Part shown: positions 33,050-44,301 of the stretch, piece by piece
Numbering within the stretch: the stretch's first letter is position 1
How the letters are laid out: each line of letters begins with the position of its first letter
Origin: Bacteroidales bacterium
GTDB taxonomy: Bacteria; Bacteroidota; Bacteroidia; Bacteroidales; F082
Reading direction: 5' to 3'
Length of the DNA: 64,000 nucleotides
Assembly: GCA_016936355.1 (NCBI GenBank)
Contig: JAFGYB010000066.1
Span: forward strand, 1-64,000
Notes under the pieces: generated by a model
What the model was told of the DNA's origin: nothing
The model's input: the letters and a program-made list of their open reading frames with translations, nothing else
Databases searched by the model: none
Position numbers and translations under genes: made by a program

Positions 33050-34321
33050 ATGGAAAAGCCACTAACTCAACATATCAATCCCAAGAGTGCCCCGCTTACT
33101 TTTAAAGAATACGAGAAAGCCGGCGGCTATGAAGGCGTTCGCAAGGCCCTGAAAGAAATGACACCGGCAGAGGTAACACAACTGATGAAAGAATCCAATT
33201 TATTGGGACGAGGGGGTGCCGGTTTTCTTACAGGGTTGAAGTGGAGTTTTGTCCCGATGGATGAAGCTTCCAAGCCCAAGTATCTGCTGTGCAATGCCGA
33301 TGAAATGGAACCGGGCACTTTTAAAGATCGTTATTTGCTGGAAGGAAATCCTCACCAACTGATTGCCGGTCTCATCATCGCATCCTATGCCATACAAGCT
33401 GAAACGGCCTATATTTTCATGCGATGGGCGTATAAAAAAGCGGAAAAGATGATAAATAAAGCATTGGCTGAAGCTTATGAGGCAGGTATACTCGGTAAAA
33501 ATATTCTGGGTTCAGGATTTAACCTGGATATTCATCTTCATATGAGTGCCGGACGGTATATATGTGGTGAAGAAACGGCGTTGATCAATTCTTTGGAAGG
33601 TCGGCGGGCCACTCCCCGAACAAAACCACCCTTTTCGGTGGTGAGTGGTTTGTTTGGTCAGCCTTCGGTGGTCAATAATGTGGAGACCCTTTCCTGGGCT
33701 TCGCACATTGTTGAAAAAGGGGCTGATTGGTTTAAATCGTTGAGTGCTACCGGAACCGGAGGAACCAAGTTGTACGGAGTAAGCGGTAGGGTAAAAAAAC
33801 CGGGGTTGTGGGAGTTGCCTTTGGGAACCACCGTACGCGAAATCCTTGAAGAACATGCCGGAGGAATGGCCGAGGGTTATGGTTTTCGTGGGTTGCTTCC
33901 GGGCGGTGCTTCCACAGATTTTCTGGTGGAAGAACACCTGGATATCCCCATGGATTTTTCCACTATTGCGAAGGCAGGAAGCCGTATGGGAACGGGAACC
34001 ATGATCATCCTTGATGACAAAACCTGCCCCGTTGCTTTTATCCGAAACCTGGAAAATTTCTTTGCACTGGAAAGCTGCGGTTGGTGTACTCCCTGTCGTG
34101 AAGGACTGCCCTGGATAGAAAAAATTCTGGGTGCTATTGAAGAAGGCAGGGGAAGAATGGAGCATCTGGAAATACTGCAACGCCAGACAAAATACCTGGC
34201 CCCGGGTCATACCTTTTGTGCCCATGCTCCCGGAGCTGCCGAGCCCTTGCAAAGCGGGTTGAAGTATTTCTACGATGATTTTGTAAAACATATTGAACAA
34301 AAAAAATGTCCCTGGAGATAA
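33050..34321 (+). CDS. nuoF: NADH-quinone oxidoreductase subunit F
   Basis: 423 aa. It binds FMN, NADH and [4Fe-4S] cluster N3. GRGGAGFLTGLKWSF is the NADH/FMN loop, ICGEETALINSLEG the second nucleotide motif and ESCGWCTPCREGLPW the cluster ligands, with a later Cys in HTFCAHAPGA. Starts 7 bp after nuoE. Its presence means electrons can enter from NADH directly. Confidence 0.97.
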   Translation: MEKPLTQHINPKSAPLTFKEYEKAGGYEGVRKALKEMTPAEVTQLMKESNLLGRGGAGFLTGLKWSFVPMDEASKPKYLLCNADEMEPGTFKDRYLLEGNPHQLIAGLIIASYAIQAETAYIFMRWAYKKAEKMINKALAEAYEAGILGKNILGSGFNLDIHLHMSAGRYICGEETALINSLEGRRATPRTKPPFSVVSGLFGQPSVVNNVETLSWASHIVEKGADWFKSLSATGTGGTKLYGVSGRVKKPGLWELPLGTTVREILEEHAGGMAEGYGFRGLLPGGASTDFLVEEHLDIPMDFSTIAKAGSRMGTGTMIILDDKTCPVAFIRNLENFFALESCGWCTPCREGLPWIEKILGAIEEGRGRMEHLEILQRQTKYLAPGHTFCAHAPGAAEPLQSGLKYFYDDFVKHIEQKKCPWR

Positions 34322-34325
34322 TACA

Positions 34326-37022
34326 ATGGCTAAAATTAAAATAGACGGCAAACAATTTGAAGTGGAAGCGGGAAAAAACCTGTTGGACACCTGTTTGGAA
34401 CTCGGTTTTGATATTCCGCATTTCTGTTTTCATCCGGCACTGGGGTCCGTAGGATCATGCAGGCTGTGTGCTGTGAAAAAATACAAGGATGAAGAGGACT
34501 CCCGTGGGCGTATCGTCATGTCCTGTATGGAGCCGGTGACGGATGGTTTGATCATTTCTACTCATGATGAGGAAGAAAAAACATTTCGTGCCGAAGTGGT
34601 TGAAAGTCTGATGACCAACCATCCGCATGATTGTCCGGTTTGTGACGAGGGCGGAGAATGTCATTTGCAGGATATGACGGTGATGACCGGCCACAATTAC
34701 CGCCAATTTGATTTTAAGAAAAGAACTTATCAGAATCAGGAACTGGGTCCGTTCATCAAACACGAAATGAACCGGTGCATTCAGTGTTATCGTTGTGTTC
34801 GGTTTTATAAAGATTATGCCGGAGGTAAGGATTTAAATGTCTTTGCATCCAATAATCGTGTTTATTTTGGCCGTTTTGAGGACGGAACTCTGGAAAATGA
34901 ATTCAGCGGGAACCTGACGGAGGTTTGCCCTACCGGTGTTTTTACTGATAAAACAGCCCACAAGCACTTTACCCGTAAATGGGATTTGTCCAATACACCT
35001 TCGGTATGTACTCATTGCAGCCTGGGATGTAACACACTGGCTGGCGAACGCTACGGAACATTACGGCGCATCCGCAACCGGTATCACGGTGATATTAACG
35101 GATATTTTCTTTGCGACCGGGGCCGTTTTGGATATGAGTTTGTTGGCAGCGACAACCGGATCAAAGAGATTTGGAAACAAAATGGAAACCGGGAAGTAGT
35201 TTCTTCTGAATCACTTTCTGAAGTTTTATCCGGAGCTTTTCAGGAAGGTCATAATATGGTTGGAATTGGTTCACCACGAGCTTCACTGGAAGCAAATTAT
35301 AGTTTGCTTTCGCTGGTGGGAACCGATCATTTTTATCACGGTGTTTCGGCCCATGAATATGAACTGACAAAAATGGCGCTGGATTTCATGCAAAACAGCG
35401 GCATTCAGATCCCCACTCTGAAGCAAATGGAAACAGCCGATGTGGTGTTGATCCTGGGTGAAGACCTTGTGAATACAGCGCCCCGTATGGCACTGGCTGT
35501 GCGGCAGGCCGCACGGCACAGCATGAACAAAGATGCCGGAGCCAAAAAAATTCCGGAATGGACCGAGCTGGCCGTACGCGATAACCAACCGGTCTTGTCG
35601 ACACAGATTTATGTGGCTACTCCTAAAAAAGACAGTTTGGACGATGTGATCAAACAGCCGTTTCGCGGAGGTTATTCTGAAATAGCAGCGCTGGCATCTT
35701 CGGTGGCAGCTTTGTTGGACAAAAACGCACCGGCTGCAGATTCCGAACACAAAAAACTGGCTTCCGATATTGCAAAGGCATTGCAAAATGCAGAAAATCC
35801 ACTGATCATTTCAGGAGTTACCTGTGGCGATAAAGAAGTGTTGCAATCGGCTTGCAATGTGGCTCAGGCTTTGCTGAACAACGACAAAAAGGTGATGTTG
35901 GGTATGATCTTTCCGGAAAGCAACAGTACGGGGCTTTCCCTGTTCCCCGGGAAACCGCTGGCAGATTTGTTTGCCAGTTCAGAAAAAAAGCCTGTTGATA
36001 CACTGGTGGTTCTGGAAAATGATTTGTACCGTCGGGCAGAAACCGGACAGGTAAACGATTTTTTGTTGAAATGCAAACAGGTGATTGTGTTGGATCAGTT
36101 GCAGAATGAAACCACAGTCAAAGCCGACGTGGTGTTGCCGGCAGCTGTTTTCTCGGAATCCGAAGGAACGCTGGTGAACAACGAAGGACGTGCCCAGCGG
36201 TTTTATAAAGCAATCCCTGACGGAGAAAACGGACAGGCGAGAGAAAGCTGGCTGTGGCTCAACGAACTGAAAGAAATAAAAGAAAACGGTTTTGAAGGCT
36301 GGAGCAGTCTGGATGATGTTTTTCAGTCGATGCTCAATGAACTGCCGGCTTTTGCCGCTTTGAAAGGGAAATTTCCTGATGAAGGTTTCCGAATGTTGGG
36401 AAGGAAAATCCCCCGCGAATCATTCCGTTACAGTGGAAGAACATCTATTCATGCCCGCGAGTCGGTGAGTGAATCTTACCCGCCTGAAGATTTTGATTCA
36501 CCTTTTGCTTTCAGTATGGAAGGCCAACAGGAAGATCCGCCGTCTTCGTTGATTACTTCATACTGGTCGCCGGGATGGAATTCGGTTCAGGCAACCAATA
36601 AATATCTGGATAAGCCCAATGGGGATCTGAAGGGTGGGAATCCGGGTATCAGAATATTTCCAACGGCTGCCAAGAGTAAGACTTCATATTTCAAATTAAA
36701 TGGTTCAAAATCGAATAAAGGTACCGGTGAATGGCAGTTATTTCCGGTGTATCAGATCTTCGGTAGTGAGGAGCTGAGTGCCGCAGCTTCTTCTTTGTCG
36801 GAAAGGATTAAAGAACCGTTTTTGCTGCTGCATCCTGACGATGCACGAGATGCCGGAATTGACGAAAGTACAGCCGTTCAGGTCGAAATAAAGAATGAAA
36901 AACTAACCCTTAGGGTGAACTTTGAAAACAGTCTGCCCCGCAAGGTTGCGGGCGTATCGCTACAGTTACCCGGAATGCCTTTTGTAGCACTGCCGGGAAG
37001 TGGAAAAATAACCAAAATGTAA
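34326..37022 (+). CDS. nuoG: NADH-quinone oxidoreductase subunit G
   Basis: 898 aa from the ATG at 34326, 4 bp after the nuoF stop; an in-frame TTG at 34293 overlapping nuoF is rejected. The N-terminal [2Fe-2S] ferredoxin domain (CRLCAVKKY), the His-Cys3 cluster ([16 protein letters not shown]), the [13 protein letters not shown] ligands and a fourth cluster motif CTHCSLGC...C (N7-like) are all present. A molybdopterin-oxidoreductase-like domain of about 600 residues follows, as is usual for NuoG. Confidence 0.96.
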   Translation: MAKIKIDGKQFEVEAGKNLLDTCLELGFDIPHFCFHPALGSVGSCRLCAVKKYKDEEDSRGRIVMSCMEPVTDGLIISTHDEEEKTFRAEVVESLMTNHPHDCPVCDEGGECHLQDMTVMTGHNYRQFDFKKRTYQNQELGPFIKHEMNRCIQCYRCVRFYKDYAGGKDLNVFASNNRVYFGRFEDGTLENEFSGNLTEVCPTGVFTDKTAHKHFTRKWDLSNTPSVCTHCSLGCNTLAGERYGTLRRIRNRYHGDINGYFLCDRGRFGYEFVGSDNRIKEIWKQNGNREVVSSESLSEVLSGAFQEGHNMVGIGSPRASLEANYSLLSLVGTDHFYHGVSAHEYELTKMALDFMQNSGIQIPTLKQMETADVVLILGEDLVNTAPRMALAVRQAARHSMNKDAGAKKIPEWTELAVRDNQPVLSTQIYVATPKKDSLDDVIKQPFRGGYSEIAALASSVAALLDKNAPAADSEHKKLASDIAKALQNAENPLIISGVTCGDKEVLQSACNVAQALLNNDKKVMLGMIFPESNSTGLSLFPGKPLADLFASSEKKPVDTLVVLENDLYRRAETGQVNDFLLKCKQVIVLDQLQNETTVKADVVLPAAVFSESEGTLVNNEGRAQRFYKAIPDGENGQARESWLWLNELKEIKENGFEGWSSLDDVFQSMLNELPAFAALKGKFPDEGFRMLGRKIPRESFRYSGRTSIHARESVSESYPPEDFDSPFAFSMEGQQEDPPSSLITSYWSPGWNSVQATNKYLDKPNGDLKGGNPGIRIFPTAAKSKTSYFKLNGSKSNKGTGEWQLFPVYQIFGSEELSAAASSLSERIKEPFLLLHPDDARDAGIDESTAVQVEIKNEKLTLRVNFENSLPRKVAGVSLQLPGMPFVALPGSGKITKM

Positions 37023-37035
37023 AGGGAGAAGAACG

Positions 37036-37980
37036 ATGCACACAGCAATAGTTATAGTAGTAGTCCTGCTGGTGGTAATTTCCATTGCTGCGGGATTGAT
37101 ATGGGTGGAACGCCGTTTGCTGGCCTTGTGGCAGGACAGACTCGGTCCCAACCGCGTAGGACCTTTGGGATTGATGCAGGTTTTGGCTGATATGATCAAG
37201 ATCTTTTTCAAGGAAGACTGGATTCCTCCATTTGCAGACAAAGCAGTTTTTATAATTGCTCCGGCCATTACCATGGTCACTACATTGCTCTCTTTTGCCT
37301 TTATTCCGTGGGCACCGAATTTTGTGGTGTTTGATTCCAATTTCGGAATTCTTTTTTTCCTGGGATTTTCATCGCTGGGTGTCTACAGCGTTGTGCTGGC
37401 AGGCTGGTCGTCAAACAATAAATATTCACTTCTTGGCGGCATGAGGGCTTCGGCACAAATGCTGACGTATGAAGTTTTTATGGGGATTTCACTCATGGGA
37501 GTTGTGATGATGGCCGACAGTTTCAGCTTTAGTGCCATCGTAAAGGCTCAGCAACATATGTGGTTTTTTATTCCTCAGTTTGCCGGATTTGTAGTGTTCT
37601 TCATCGCCGGGATTGCAGAAACGCATCGACTTCCCTTTGATATTCCCGAAGCTGAAGGAGAGCTGGTAGCCGGTTATCACACTGAGTATTCAGGGATGAA
37701 GTTCGGGATGTTTTTTGTGGGCGAGTATATGGGAATTACGTTGATCTCTGCCATAATTGCCACCTTGTTTTTTGGCGGCTGGCTGGGACCTTCTTTTTTG
37801 CCACCCTTTGTGTGGTTTTTCCTGAAAACCTTCTTTTTCATAGGCGTTTTTATCCTGCTCAGGGCAGGTTTACCGCGTCCGCGATACGACCAGCTGATGG
37901 AATTCGGATGGAAAATCCTGTTCCCGCTTTCCCTGGTGAACCTGTTGGTTACAGCAGCAGTGCTGCTTTTTATTAAATGA
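37036..37980 (+). CDS. nuoH: NADH-quinone oxidoreductase subunit H
   Basis: 314 aa with about eight membrane helices. Diagnostic: [19 protein letters not shown] at the N-terminus and [27 protein letters not shown], the acidic loop that contacts the quinone tunnel. It joins the peripheral and membrane arms. 13 bp behind nuoG. Confidence 0.97.
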   Translation: MHTAIVIVVVLLVVISIAAGLIWVERRLLALWQDRLGPNRVGPLGLMQVLADMIKIFFKEDWIPPFADKAVFIIAPAITMVTTLLSFAFIPWAPNFVVFDSNFGILFFLGFSSLGVYSVVLAGWSSNNKYSLLGGMRASAQMLTYEVFMGISLMGVVMMADSFSFSAIVKAQQHMWFFIPQFAGFVVFFIAGIAETHRLPFDIPEAEGELVAGYHTEYSGMKFGMFFVGEYMGITLISAIIATLFFGGWLGPSFLPPFVWFFLKTFFFIGVFILLRAGLPRPRYDQLMEFGWKILFPLSLVNLLVTAAVLLFIK

Positions 37981-38006
37981 TTGTTTTGAACATAAAACAA
38001 TAGACT

Positions 38007-38522
38007 ATGTATAGTATTTTGAGAACTTTATGGCTTACTTTCCTGCATCTGTTTCATAAATCGGAAACGGTGGAATACCCGGAGGTGAAACCCTATCTGG
38101 CACCCCGGTACCGGGGCAGGATTGTACTGACCCGCGATTCAGATATGAATGAACGGTGTGTGGCTTGTAATTTGTGTGCCGCCGCCTGTCCCACCGATTG
38201 TATTTCGCTTCAGGCTGCTGAAGGACCTGACGGAAGAAGGTATCCTGAATTCTTCCGCATCAATTTTTCCCGTTGTATTTTTTGCGGTTTGTGCGAAGAA
38301 GCCTGCCCAACATACGCCATTCAGTTGGTTCCTGATTTTGAAATGGGAGAATACGACCGACAGAATCTGGTGTATGAAAAGGAAAATCTTTTGATCAGCG
38401 GACAGGGCAAATATCCCGATTATAATTTCTACAAACAGGCCGGTGTGGATATGGGAGTGAAAAAGAAAGGAGAAGGTGAAAATGAAGAAAAACCGGTAGA
38501 TACCAAAACTCTGTTGCCCTGA
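38007..38522 (+). CDS. nuoI: NADH-quinone oxidoreductase subunit I
   Basis: 171 aa 8Fe ferredoxin-type subunit holding clusters N6a and N6b: [12 protein letters not shown] and [12 protein letters not shown]. The N-terminus carries the [11 protein letters not shown] motif that follows the membrane-facing helix. The last ~40 residues are charged and poorly conserved. Confidence 0.97.
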   Translation: MYSILRTLWLTFLHLFHKSETVEYPEVKPYLAPRYRGRIVLTRDSDMNERCVACNLCAAACPTDCISLQAAEGPDGRRYPEFFRINFSRCIFCGLCEEACPTYAIQLVPDFEMGEYDRQNLVYEKENLLISGQGKYPDYNFYKQAGVDMGVKKKGEGENEEKPVDTKTLLP

Positions 38523-38584
38523 TAAGTAGATGGAAAATAGAAATGAATATCACTGAATCAACAAAATAAAGAGGAGTTAAACCA

Positions 38585-39103
38585 ATGAATCTGTTCTTCT
38601 ATATAGCCGGAATCGTAGCCATTTTATCAACCATCATGGTCATTGCACAGAAAAATGCCATCCATGCGCTGCTGTATATGATAGTGTCTTTCTTTTCCAT
38701 CGCGGTGATTTTTTACCTGCTGGATGCCCCTTTTATTGCTGCGCTGGAGATCATTATCTATGCCGGGGCTATTTTGGTGTTGTTCATCTTTGTTACGATG
38801 ATGCTGAACATTGTCATAGAAAAGAAAAAGGAGAAAAGATGGCTTAAACCCAAAATGTGGGTCATACCGATTATTCTGGCTGTCGTTTTGTTTCTCGATC
38901 TGGTGTTTGCCGTTTACAGCATTCCCTTTCCATCGGTTGACAAAGGCGTCGTGATGCCCAAACATCTGGGTGTGGCGTTGTTTACCCAATACCTTCCTGC
39001 CGTGGAAATATCGGCCATGTTACTGTTGGTCGGTGTGATCGGAGCCTATCATCTGGGAAGCCAGGAAAAGAAAGTAACTCATCGTTTTTTCGAAAAAAAA
39101 TAA
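38585..39103 (+). CDS. nuoJ: NADH-quinone oxidoreductase subunit J
   Basis: 172 aa with five membrane helices, including AALEIIIYAGAILVLFIFVTMMLN (the pi-bulge helix region). Proton-translocating membrane arm. It is separated from nuoI by 62 bp, the largest gap inside the operon, without a clear terminator or exact promoter. Confidence 0.96.
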   Translation: MNLFFYIAGIVAILSTIMVIAQKNAIHALLYMIVSFFSIAVIFYLLDAPFIAALEIIIYAGAILVLFIFVTMMLNIVIEKKKEKRWLKPKMWVIPIILAVVLFLDLVFAVYSIPFPSVDKGVVMPKHLGVALFTQYLPAVEISAMLLLVGVIGAYHLGSQEKKVTHRFFEKK

Positions 39104-39107
39104 TGTT

Positions 39108-39428
39108 ATGTTGACCATACCTATTGAAATACAGTTGCTCTTTGCCGGTCTTCTTTTTTTTCTGGGACTGGTGGGAGTGCTGGTACGCCGGAACATTTTC
39201 TTTATCATGATGTCCATCGAGATCATGCTGAACAGTGCCGGACTGGTTTTTATTATTGCCAGTGCCCATTGGAAACATCCCGGTGGGCAAGTGATGTTCA
39301 TCTTTATTCTGGCTGTGGCAGCAGCCGAAGTGTCCATCGGTCTGGCCTTGATATTGAGGGTTTTTCATCATTATAAATCCCTGGATGTGGAAGCAGTCAA
39401 CGAATTAAAAGACGAGGTAAAAGAGTAA
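39108..39428 (+). CDS. nuoK: NADH-quinone oxidoreductase subunit K
   Basis: 106 aa with three helices. The two conserved membrane glutamates lie in MMSIEIMLNSAGLVF and AVAAAEVSIGLALIL. Four bases separate it from nuoJ and four from nuoL. Confidence 0.97.
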   Translation: MLTIPIEIQLLFAGLLFFLGLVGVLVRRNIFFIMMSIEIMLNSAGLVFIIASAHWKHPGGQVMFIFILAVAAAEVSIGLALILRVFHHYKSLDVEAVNELKDEVKE

Positions 39429-39432
39429 AATT

Positions 39433-41310
39433 ATGCAGACGATCATAGCACTCATACCGGCATTTCCATTATTAGGCTTTTTTATTTTGGCCTTTTTCGG
39501 GAAAAAAATGTCGAAAACTGTTTCCGGCACAATTGGTGCCGGATCCATCGGAATAGCCATGCTGCTTGCCTTTTGGGCCGGGTATCAGTATCTTCATAAT
39601 TTATCGGATGTTAAATCCTATTCGGCTGTCGCCTGGCACTGGATCAGCAGCGGGAATTTAAATGTGGACATCTCATTTCGTCTCGATGCCTTGTCCCTGA
39701 TCTTCACTCTTGTCATAACGTTCGTAGGGTTTTTGATCCATGTTTATTCCAATGAATACATGGCCGATGATGTGGATTTCAACCGGTTTTTTACCTATAT
39801 GAATCTGTTTGTGACTTCCATGTTGTTGCTGGTGCTGGCCGATAATTATCTGCTGATGTATCTGGGTTGGGAAGGTGTTGGTTTGTGTAGTTATTTGCTG
39901 ATCGGTTTCTGGTATAAAGATCCGGCCAACGGCTATGCCGGCCGGAAAGCTTTTATTTATACGCGAACCGGTGATGTGGCCCTGATGCTGGGCATTATTA
40001 TTCTTTTCGTTCATTTTGGAACGCTGAACATTCAGTCTGTTGCACATCTGGCCGGAGGAAAATGGGCTATTGGTTCTTCCATAGCTGTCATTACGGCTTT
40101 CCTGTTGTTTGTGGGAGCCATCAGTAAATCGGCCCAGATGCCGATGCAGCCCTGGCTGATTGATGCCATGGCCGGCCCGACGCCTGTGAGTGCCTTGTTG
40201 CACTCTTCCACAATGGTGACAGCCGGTGTTTACCTGATTGCCCGGAATCATGCACTGTTTGCGCTGGCTCCTTCCATTATGACGCTGGTAGCTATTGTCG
40301 GAGCGGTTACTTTGGTGGTTTCCGGTTTCAGCGGGCTGGCGCATCACGATATTAAAAAAATTCTGGCTTATTCGACGGTGAGCCAGATCGGATATATGTT
40401 TCTGGCACTCGGAGTGGGAGCCTGGTCCGCAGCCATTTTCCACTTCATGGTACAGGCTTTCTTTAAAGCCCTGCTTTTCCTCGGTGCCGGTGCGCTTATT
40501 CTGGCTATGAACCAGGAACACAACATTTTTAAAATGGGCGGACTGCGGAAAAAAATGCCCGTGGTTTTCTACACGTATGTCGCCGGTGCTGCTTCGTTGT
40601 CGGCTGTTCCATTGATCACGGCCGGTTTTTACAGTAAAGATGCCATTATCTGGTATTCCTATGCTTCGCCGACTGGCAGTTTCTGGCTGTGGATACTGGC
40701 TATTGTTGGCGCTTTGCTTACGACGTTGTATTCTTTCCGGATGGTTTTTATCACGTTTTACGGGAAAATGAATACGGAACCGGTTTACAAACCGAAAAAT
40801 CTGATTAAAGTTCCGTTGATTATTCTGGCCTTCCTATCCATTTTTGGCGGGTTGGTGGATTTTCCGGATACACTTGCCCACTTTCATCCGTTTACAAGTT
40901 TCATGAACCATACGCTTCCGGTTTTCACACCGGACAAAAGTGCCCATCTGGAAGGTTGGTTTGAGCTGATTTCTGCTGCCGTGGTGCTCGTGGGTATTTA
41001 TCTTTCTTATGTGTTTTTTGTTCAGAAACGTGATGCCGCAGAAGCGTTCACAGAAACAAAACTCAATAAATTCTTTGAAAACGGCTGGGGATTTGATACC
41101 GTCTATGATGTACTGATTGTAAAGCCTGTAGAATGGTTCTCGAAGATTGATCAAAGAGATTTCCTCGATTACATCAACGTGGGGATTGCCCGGGTCTCCC
41201 TTAGGTTTTCCCGTTTGCTGAGTGTTACCCAGAACGGTAAACTCAGATGGTATCTGATGTCATTGACCGTCGGAATAGTGTTGATTTTAACTTATATGAT
41301 ATACAAATGA
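39433..41310 (+). CDS. nuoL: NADH-quinone oxidoreductase subunit L
   Basis: 625 aa antiporter-like subunit with the long lateral helix at the C-terminus. Motifs: LGWEGVGLCSYLLIGFWY, SAQMPMQPWLIDAMAGPTPVSALLHSSTMVTAGVYL, and HDIKKILAYSTVSQIGYM. The distal proton pump of complex I. It overlaps nuoM (ATGA). Confidence 0.97.
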   Translation: MQTIIALIPAFPLLGFFILAFFGKKMSKTVSGTIGAGSIGIAMLLAFWAGYQYLHNLSDVKSYSAVAWHWISSGNLNVDISFRLDALSLIFTLVITFVGFLIHVYSNEYMADDVDFNRFFTYMNLFVTSMLLLVLADNYLLMYLGWEGVGLCSYLLIGFWYKDPANGYAGRKAFIYTRTGDVALMLGIIILFVHFGTLNIQSVAHLAGGKWAIGSSIAVITAFLLFVGAISKSAQMPMQPWLIDAMAGPTPVSALLHSSTMVTAGVYLIARNHALFALAPSIMTLVAIVGAVTLVVSGFSGLAHHDIKKILAYSTVSQIGYMFLALGVGAWSAAIFHFMVQAFFKALLFLGAGALILAMNQEHNIFKMGGLRKKMPVVFYTYVAGAASLSAVPLITAGFYSKDAIIWYSYASPTGSFWLWILAIVGALLTTLYSFRMVFITFYGKMNTEPVYKPKNLIKVPLIILAFLSIFGGLVDFPDTLAHFHPFTSFMNHTLPVFTPDKSAHLEGWFELISAAVVLVGIYLSYVFFVQKRDAAEAFTETKLNKFFENGWGFDTVYDVLIVKPVEWFSKIDQRDFLDYINVGIARVSLRFSRLLSVTQNGKLRWYLMSLTVGIVLILTYMIYK

Positions 41311-42851
41311 TACTGACAGACCTGATATTGATTTTAATGGCAGGCGCGCTGCTTTCCTGGATTGTGGGTAAGTGGAGCCCTGTGGGAGCACGGATCATTT
41401 CGTTGCTGGCCCTGGCCGTTGACCTGATTCTGACGTTAACTTTGCTGAATGTTCCCGTTCCGTCAGGAACCCAGTGGATTGTCAACTGGAAAGCCGAATG
41501 GATTCCGGCTCTGGGCATCAGTCTGCATTTGGCTACAGACGGCATCAGCGTATTGCTGTTGTTGCTGACTTTTTTCATTGGCATTATTTCCGTTGTCATT
41601 TCCTGGAAAGAAATACAGAAAAAAGTTGGTTTCTTTCACTTTAACCTGTTGATGGCGTTGGCTGGTGTTACTGGGGTTTTTCTCTCTCTTGATCTGTTTT
41701 TGTTCTATTTTTTCTGGGAATTGATGCTCATCCCCATGTATTTTATGATCGGGATTTGGGGCAGCGGAGAAAAAACCAAAGCCGTTTATAAGTTTTTCAT
41801 TTTTACCCAGATCGGCAGTTTTTTGATGCTGGTTTCCATTCTAACCCTTTATTTCATCCATGGCAGTCAAACCGGTGTTTATACTTTTGATGTGATTCAG
41901 CTGACCGGGACAAAGGCTGCGGCCTCCACCATGTTTCTTATAATGTCGGGTTTTCTGGCAGCATTTTTTGTCAAGTTACCGATTGTTCCGTTGCACAACT
42001 GGTTGCCGGATACTTATACGGCTGCACCTACGGCGGGTACGCTGTTGCTGGCTGCTTTGCTTTCCAAAACAGCTGCATACGGGTTGATTCGGTTTATTTT
42101 TCCCTTATTCCCTGCCGCAGCGCACGCTTTTGCTCCGGCCGGAATGATCCTGGGGATTGTGGCCATTTTTTACGGAGCCAAACTGGCTTACGCTCAGACG
42201 GATTTGAAACGACTGATTGCTTATTCCAGCATCAGCCACATGGGATTTATTTTACTGGGTGTGTTTGCCTTTAATCAGATTGCGTATCAGGGAGTGGTGA
42301 TCCAAATGCTGGCACATGGCATTACCATTGCTGCTTTGTTTATACTGGCAGCAGTGCTTTCGCAGCGTCTGCAAACCAGAGATCTCAACCAAATGGGCGG
42401 ATTATGGGAAAAGGCACCCATGATGGGCGGTATCGGATTGGCATTTGCCATGGCTTCACTGGGATTACCCGGACTGGGAAATTTTATTGCCGAGTTTTTC
42501 ATCCTGCTGGGAACCTTTCAGGCACATACGGTGATGGCTGTAATTGCCGTGTTCGGACTGCTGGCTTCTGCTATTTATACCTTGCGGATGTTGCAACGGA
42601 TATTCTTTGGTAAGCTGAAAACGGAATTAAGATTTAAAGATCTGACCGTACGGGACGGGTTTGTTTTTGCCTCGTTGCTAATCCTCATCGTGTGGATGGG
42701 TGTATATCCCCGGTCATTTTTGAATATTTCGGCTCCCGCAGTGAAAAAAACATTAAGTGTTCATCAGGATCAGATGTCGGAAACGGCTTACAATTCTGTA
42801 ACGACGTTTTCTTTCAGTAACCAGATTTTTGAAACAAAAAATTTAAGATAA
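41307..42851 (+). CDS. nuoM: NADH-quinone oxidoreductase subunit M
   Basis: 514 aa from the ATG at 41307, which overlaps the nuoL stop by 4 bp; an ATG 60 bp earlier, inside nuoL, is rejected. Antiporter-like: FYFFWELMLIPMYFMIGIWG (key Glu), VKLPIVPLHNWLPDTYTAAPTAG, and TDLKRLIAYSSISHMGFILLG. Confidence 0.97.
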   Translation: MILTDLILILMAGALLSWIVGKWSPVGARIISLLALAVDLILTLTLLNVPVPSGTQWIVNWKAEWIPALGISLHLATDGISVLLLLLTFFIGIISVVISWKEIQKKVGFFHFNLLMALAGVTGVFLSLDLFLFYFFWELMLIPMYFMIGIWGSGEKTKAVYKFFIFTQIGSFLMLVSILTLYFIHGSQTGVYTFDVIQLTGTKAAASTMFLIMSGFLAAFFVKLPIVPLHNWLPDTYTAAPTAGTLLLAALLSKTAAYGLIRFIFPLFPAAAHAFAPAGMILGIVAIFYGAKLAYAQTDLKRLIAYSSISHMGFILLGVFAFNQIAYQGVVIQMLAHGITIAALFILAAVLSQRLQTRDLNQMGGLWEKAPMMGGIGLAFAMASLGLPGLGNFIAEFFILLGTFQAHTVMAVIAVFGLLASAIYTLRMLQRIFFGKLKTELRFKDLTVRDGFVFASLLILIVWMGVYPRSFLNISAPAVKKTLSVHQDQMSETAYNSVTTFSFSNQIFETKNLR

Positions 42852-42855
42852 GACC

Positions 42856-44283
42856 ATGACAGCGACAGATATTTTGTGTTTAGTACCGGTTTTGCCCCTG
42901 GCTGTGGGACCTTTGATCATTATGATCATGGTTGCAATCAAAAGGAATTATGAGCTTACCTATGGCATTACACTGCTGGCATTGCTTTTGGGTTTCGCGT
43001 TTATTTTTTATACAATTCCTTTTGTTCCTCATTCCATCGGTCCCCTTTTTGTGATCGATCATTTCAGCCTCTTTTTCCTCGGTATCATTATACTGTCAGC
43101 CCTGCTGATTGTGCTGATTTCTTATGGTTTTATTAAAAAGCTGTCGGGTTTTAAAGAAGAATATTATATCATCCTGCTGACGGCTACCCTTGGAGCTGCG
43201 TTGCTGGCCATGGCCAATGATTTTGTTTCCTTCTTTCTCGGGCTTGAAACTTTGAGTATTTCACTGTATGTCTTGATTTCGTTTCAAAAAAGAAAACGGT
43301 TGTCCGTTGAAGCCGGTGTCAAATACCTGATCCTGGCTGCAGCATCTTCGGCTTTTCTTTTGTTCGGCATGGGGCTGGTATATGTTCGGTTTGGAACCAT
43401 GCAATTTGATCAGCTCGCTGCACAGTTGATATATCCTGTGCATTTGTCACCATTATTACTTTTGGGATTTGGTATGATGCTCGTAGGACTGGGATTCAAA
43501 CTAGCGCTGGTTCCTTTTCATGCTTGGACACCCGATGTTTATCAGGGTGCGCCCACGCCGGTATCTGCTTACATAGCTACGGTATCAAAAGGTGGGGTAA
43601 TGGCTGTGTTTATCCGTTTCTTTTTTGCGGTGCATGGATATCAAAACCATGTTTTTTTCATCATCATATCGGCTATTGCAATACTGACTATGCTCCTTGG
43701 TAATTTCCTGGCGATCAGACAGAAAAATCTCAAACGGCTGTTGGGTTATTCTTCCATTACCAACATGGGATTTATTATTGTAATCCTGCTGATCGGAAAC
43801 AAACAGGGCGTTCAGGCTTCCATTTTTTACCTGCTTATTTATTTCATTTCCACCATTGGCGCTTTTGGTGTCTTATCCGTACTTTCAACCGAAGACAAAA
43901 TGGTAGAAACAATGAAAGATGTAAAAGGACTTTACTGGAGAAAACCCTGGCTGGCAGCTGCAATGACTTTTTCCATGCTGTCGCTGGCAGGCTTACCACT
44001 GACCGCCGGTTTTATTGCCAAATTTTACCTGATTTTTGAAGCAGTGAAAGCGGATATTTTATTCCTAGTATTTGTTATGCTGGCCAGCAGTATCATCAGT
44101 TTGTACTACTATTTGAGGGTGGTCACTGCGATGTTCTCCAAAACAGGGGAAGAAGAAAAAACTTATCCCGCATTGAGTTTCTCCGGCGGACTGGCACTTT
44201 CATTTATTTCCGTCGTTATTTTGTTTCTCGGGGTTTATCCCGGATGGCTCATTGAAATGCTCATCAAATTTGTGGGGTTGTGA
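42856..44283 (+). CDS. nuoN: NADH-quinone oxidoreductase subunit N
   Basis: 475 aa antiporter-like subunit: FFLGLETLSISLYVLISF (key Glu), KLALVPFHAWTPDVYQGAPTPVSAYIATVSK, and NLKRLLGYSSITNMGF. Last gene of the nuo operon. A small AU-rich hairpin at 44302-44331 follows. Confidence 0.97.
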   Translation: MTATDILCLVPVLPLAVGPLIIMIMVAIKRNYELTYGITLLALLLGFAFIFYTIPFVPHSIGPLFVIDHFSLFFLGIIILSALLIVLISYGFIKKLSGFKEEYYIILLTATLGAALLAMANDFVSFFLGLETLSISLYVLISFQKRKRLSVEAGVKYLILAAASSAFLLFGMGLVYVRFGTMQFDQLAAQLIYPVHLSPLLLLGFGMMLVGLGFKLALVPFHAWTPDVYQGAPTPVSAYIATVSKGGVMAVFIRFFFAVHGYQNHVFFIIISAIAILTMLLGNFLAIRQKNLKRLLGYSSITNMGFIIVILLIGNKQGVQASIFYLLIYFISTIGAFGVLSVLSTEDKMVETMKDVKGLYWRKPWLAAAMTFSMLSLAGLPLTAGFIAKFYLIFEAVKADILFLVFVMLASSIISLYYYLRVVTAMFSKTGEEEKTYPALSFSGGLALSFISVVILFLGVYPGWLIEMLIKFVGL

Positions 44284-44301
44284 ACTTAATACCCAGCAAT
44301 G

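Noticed and set aside
33512-34390. 292-codon minus-strand frame opposite nuoF
   Set aside because: Shadow of nuoF; no recognisable domain and no promoter.
39673-40521. 282-codon minus-strand frame inside nuoL
   Set aside because: Antisense shadow of a strongly conserved gene; His/Gln-rich translation typical of reversed membrane-protein coding.
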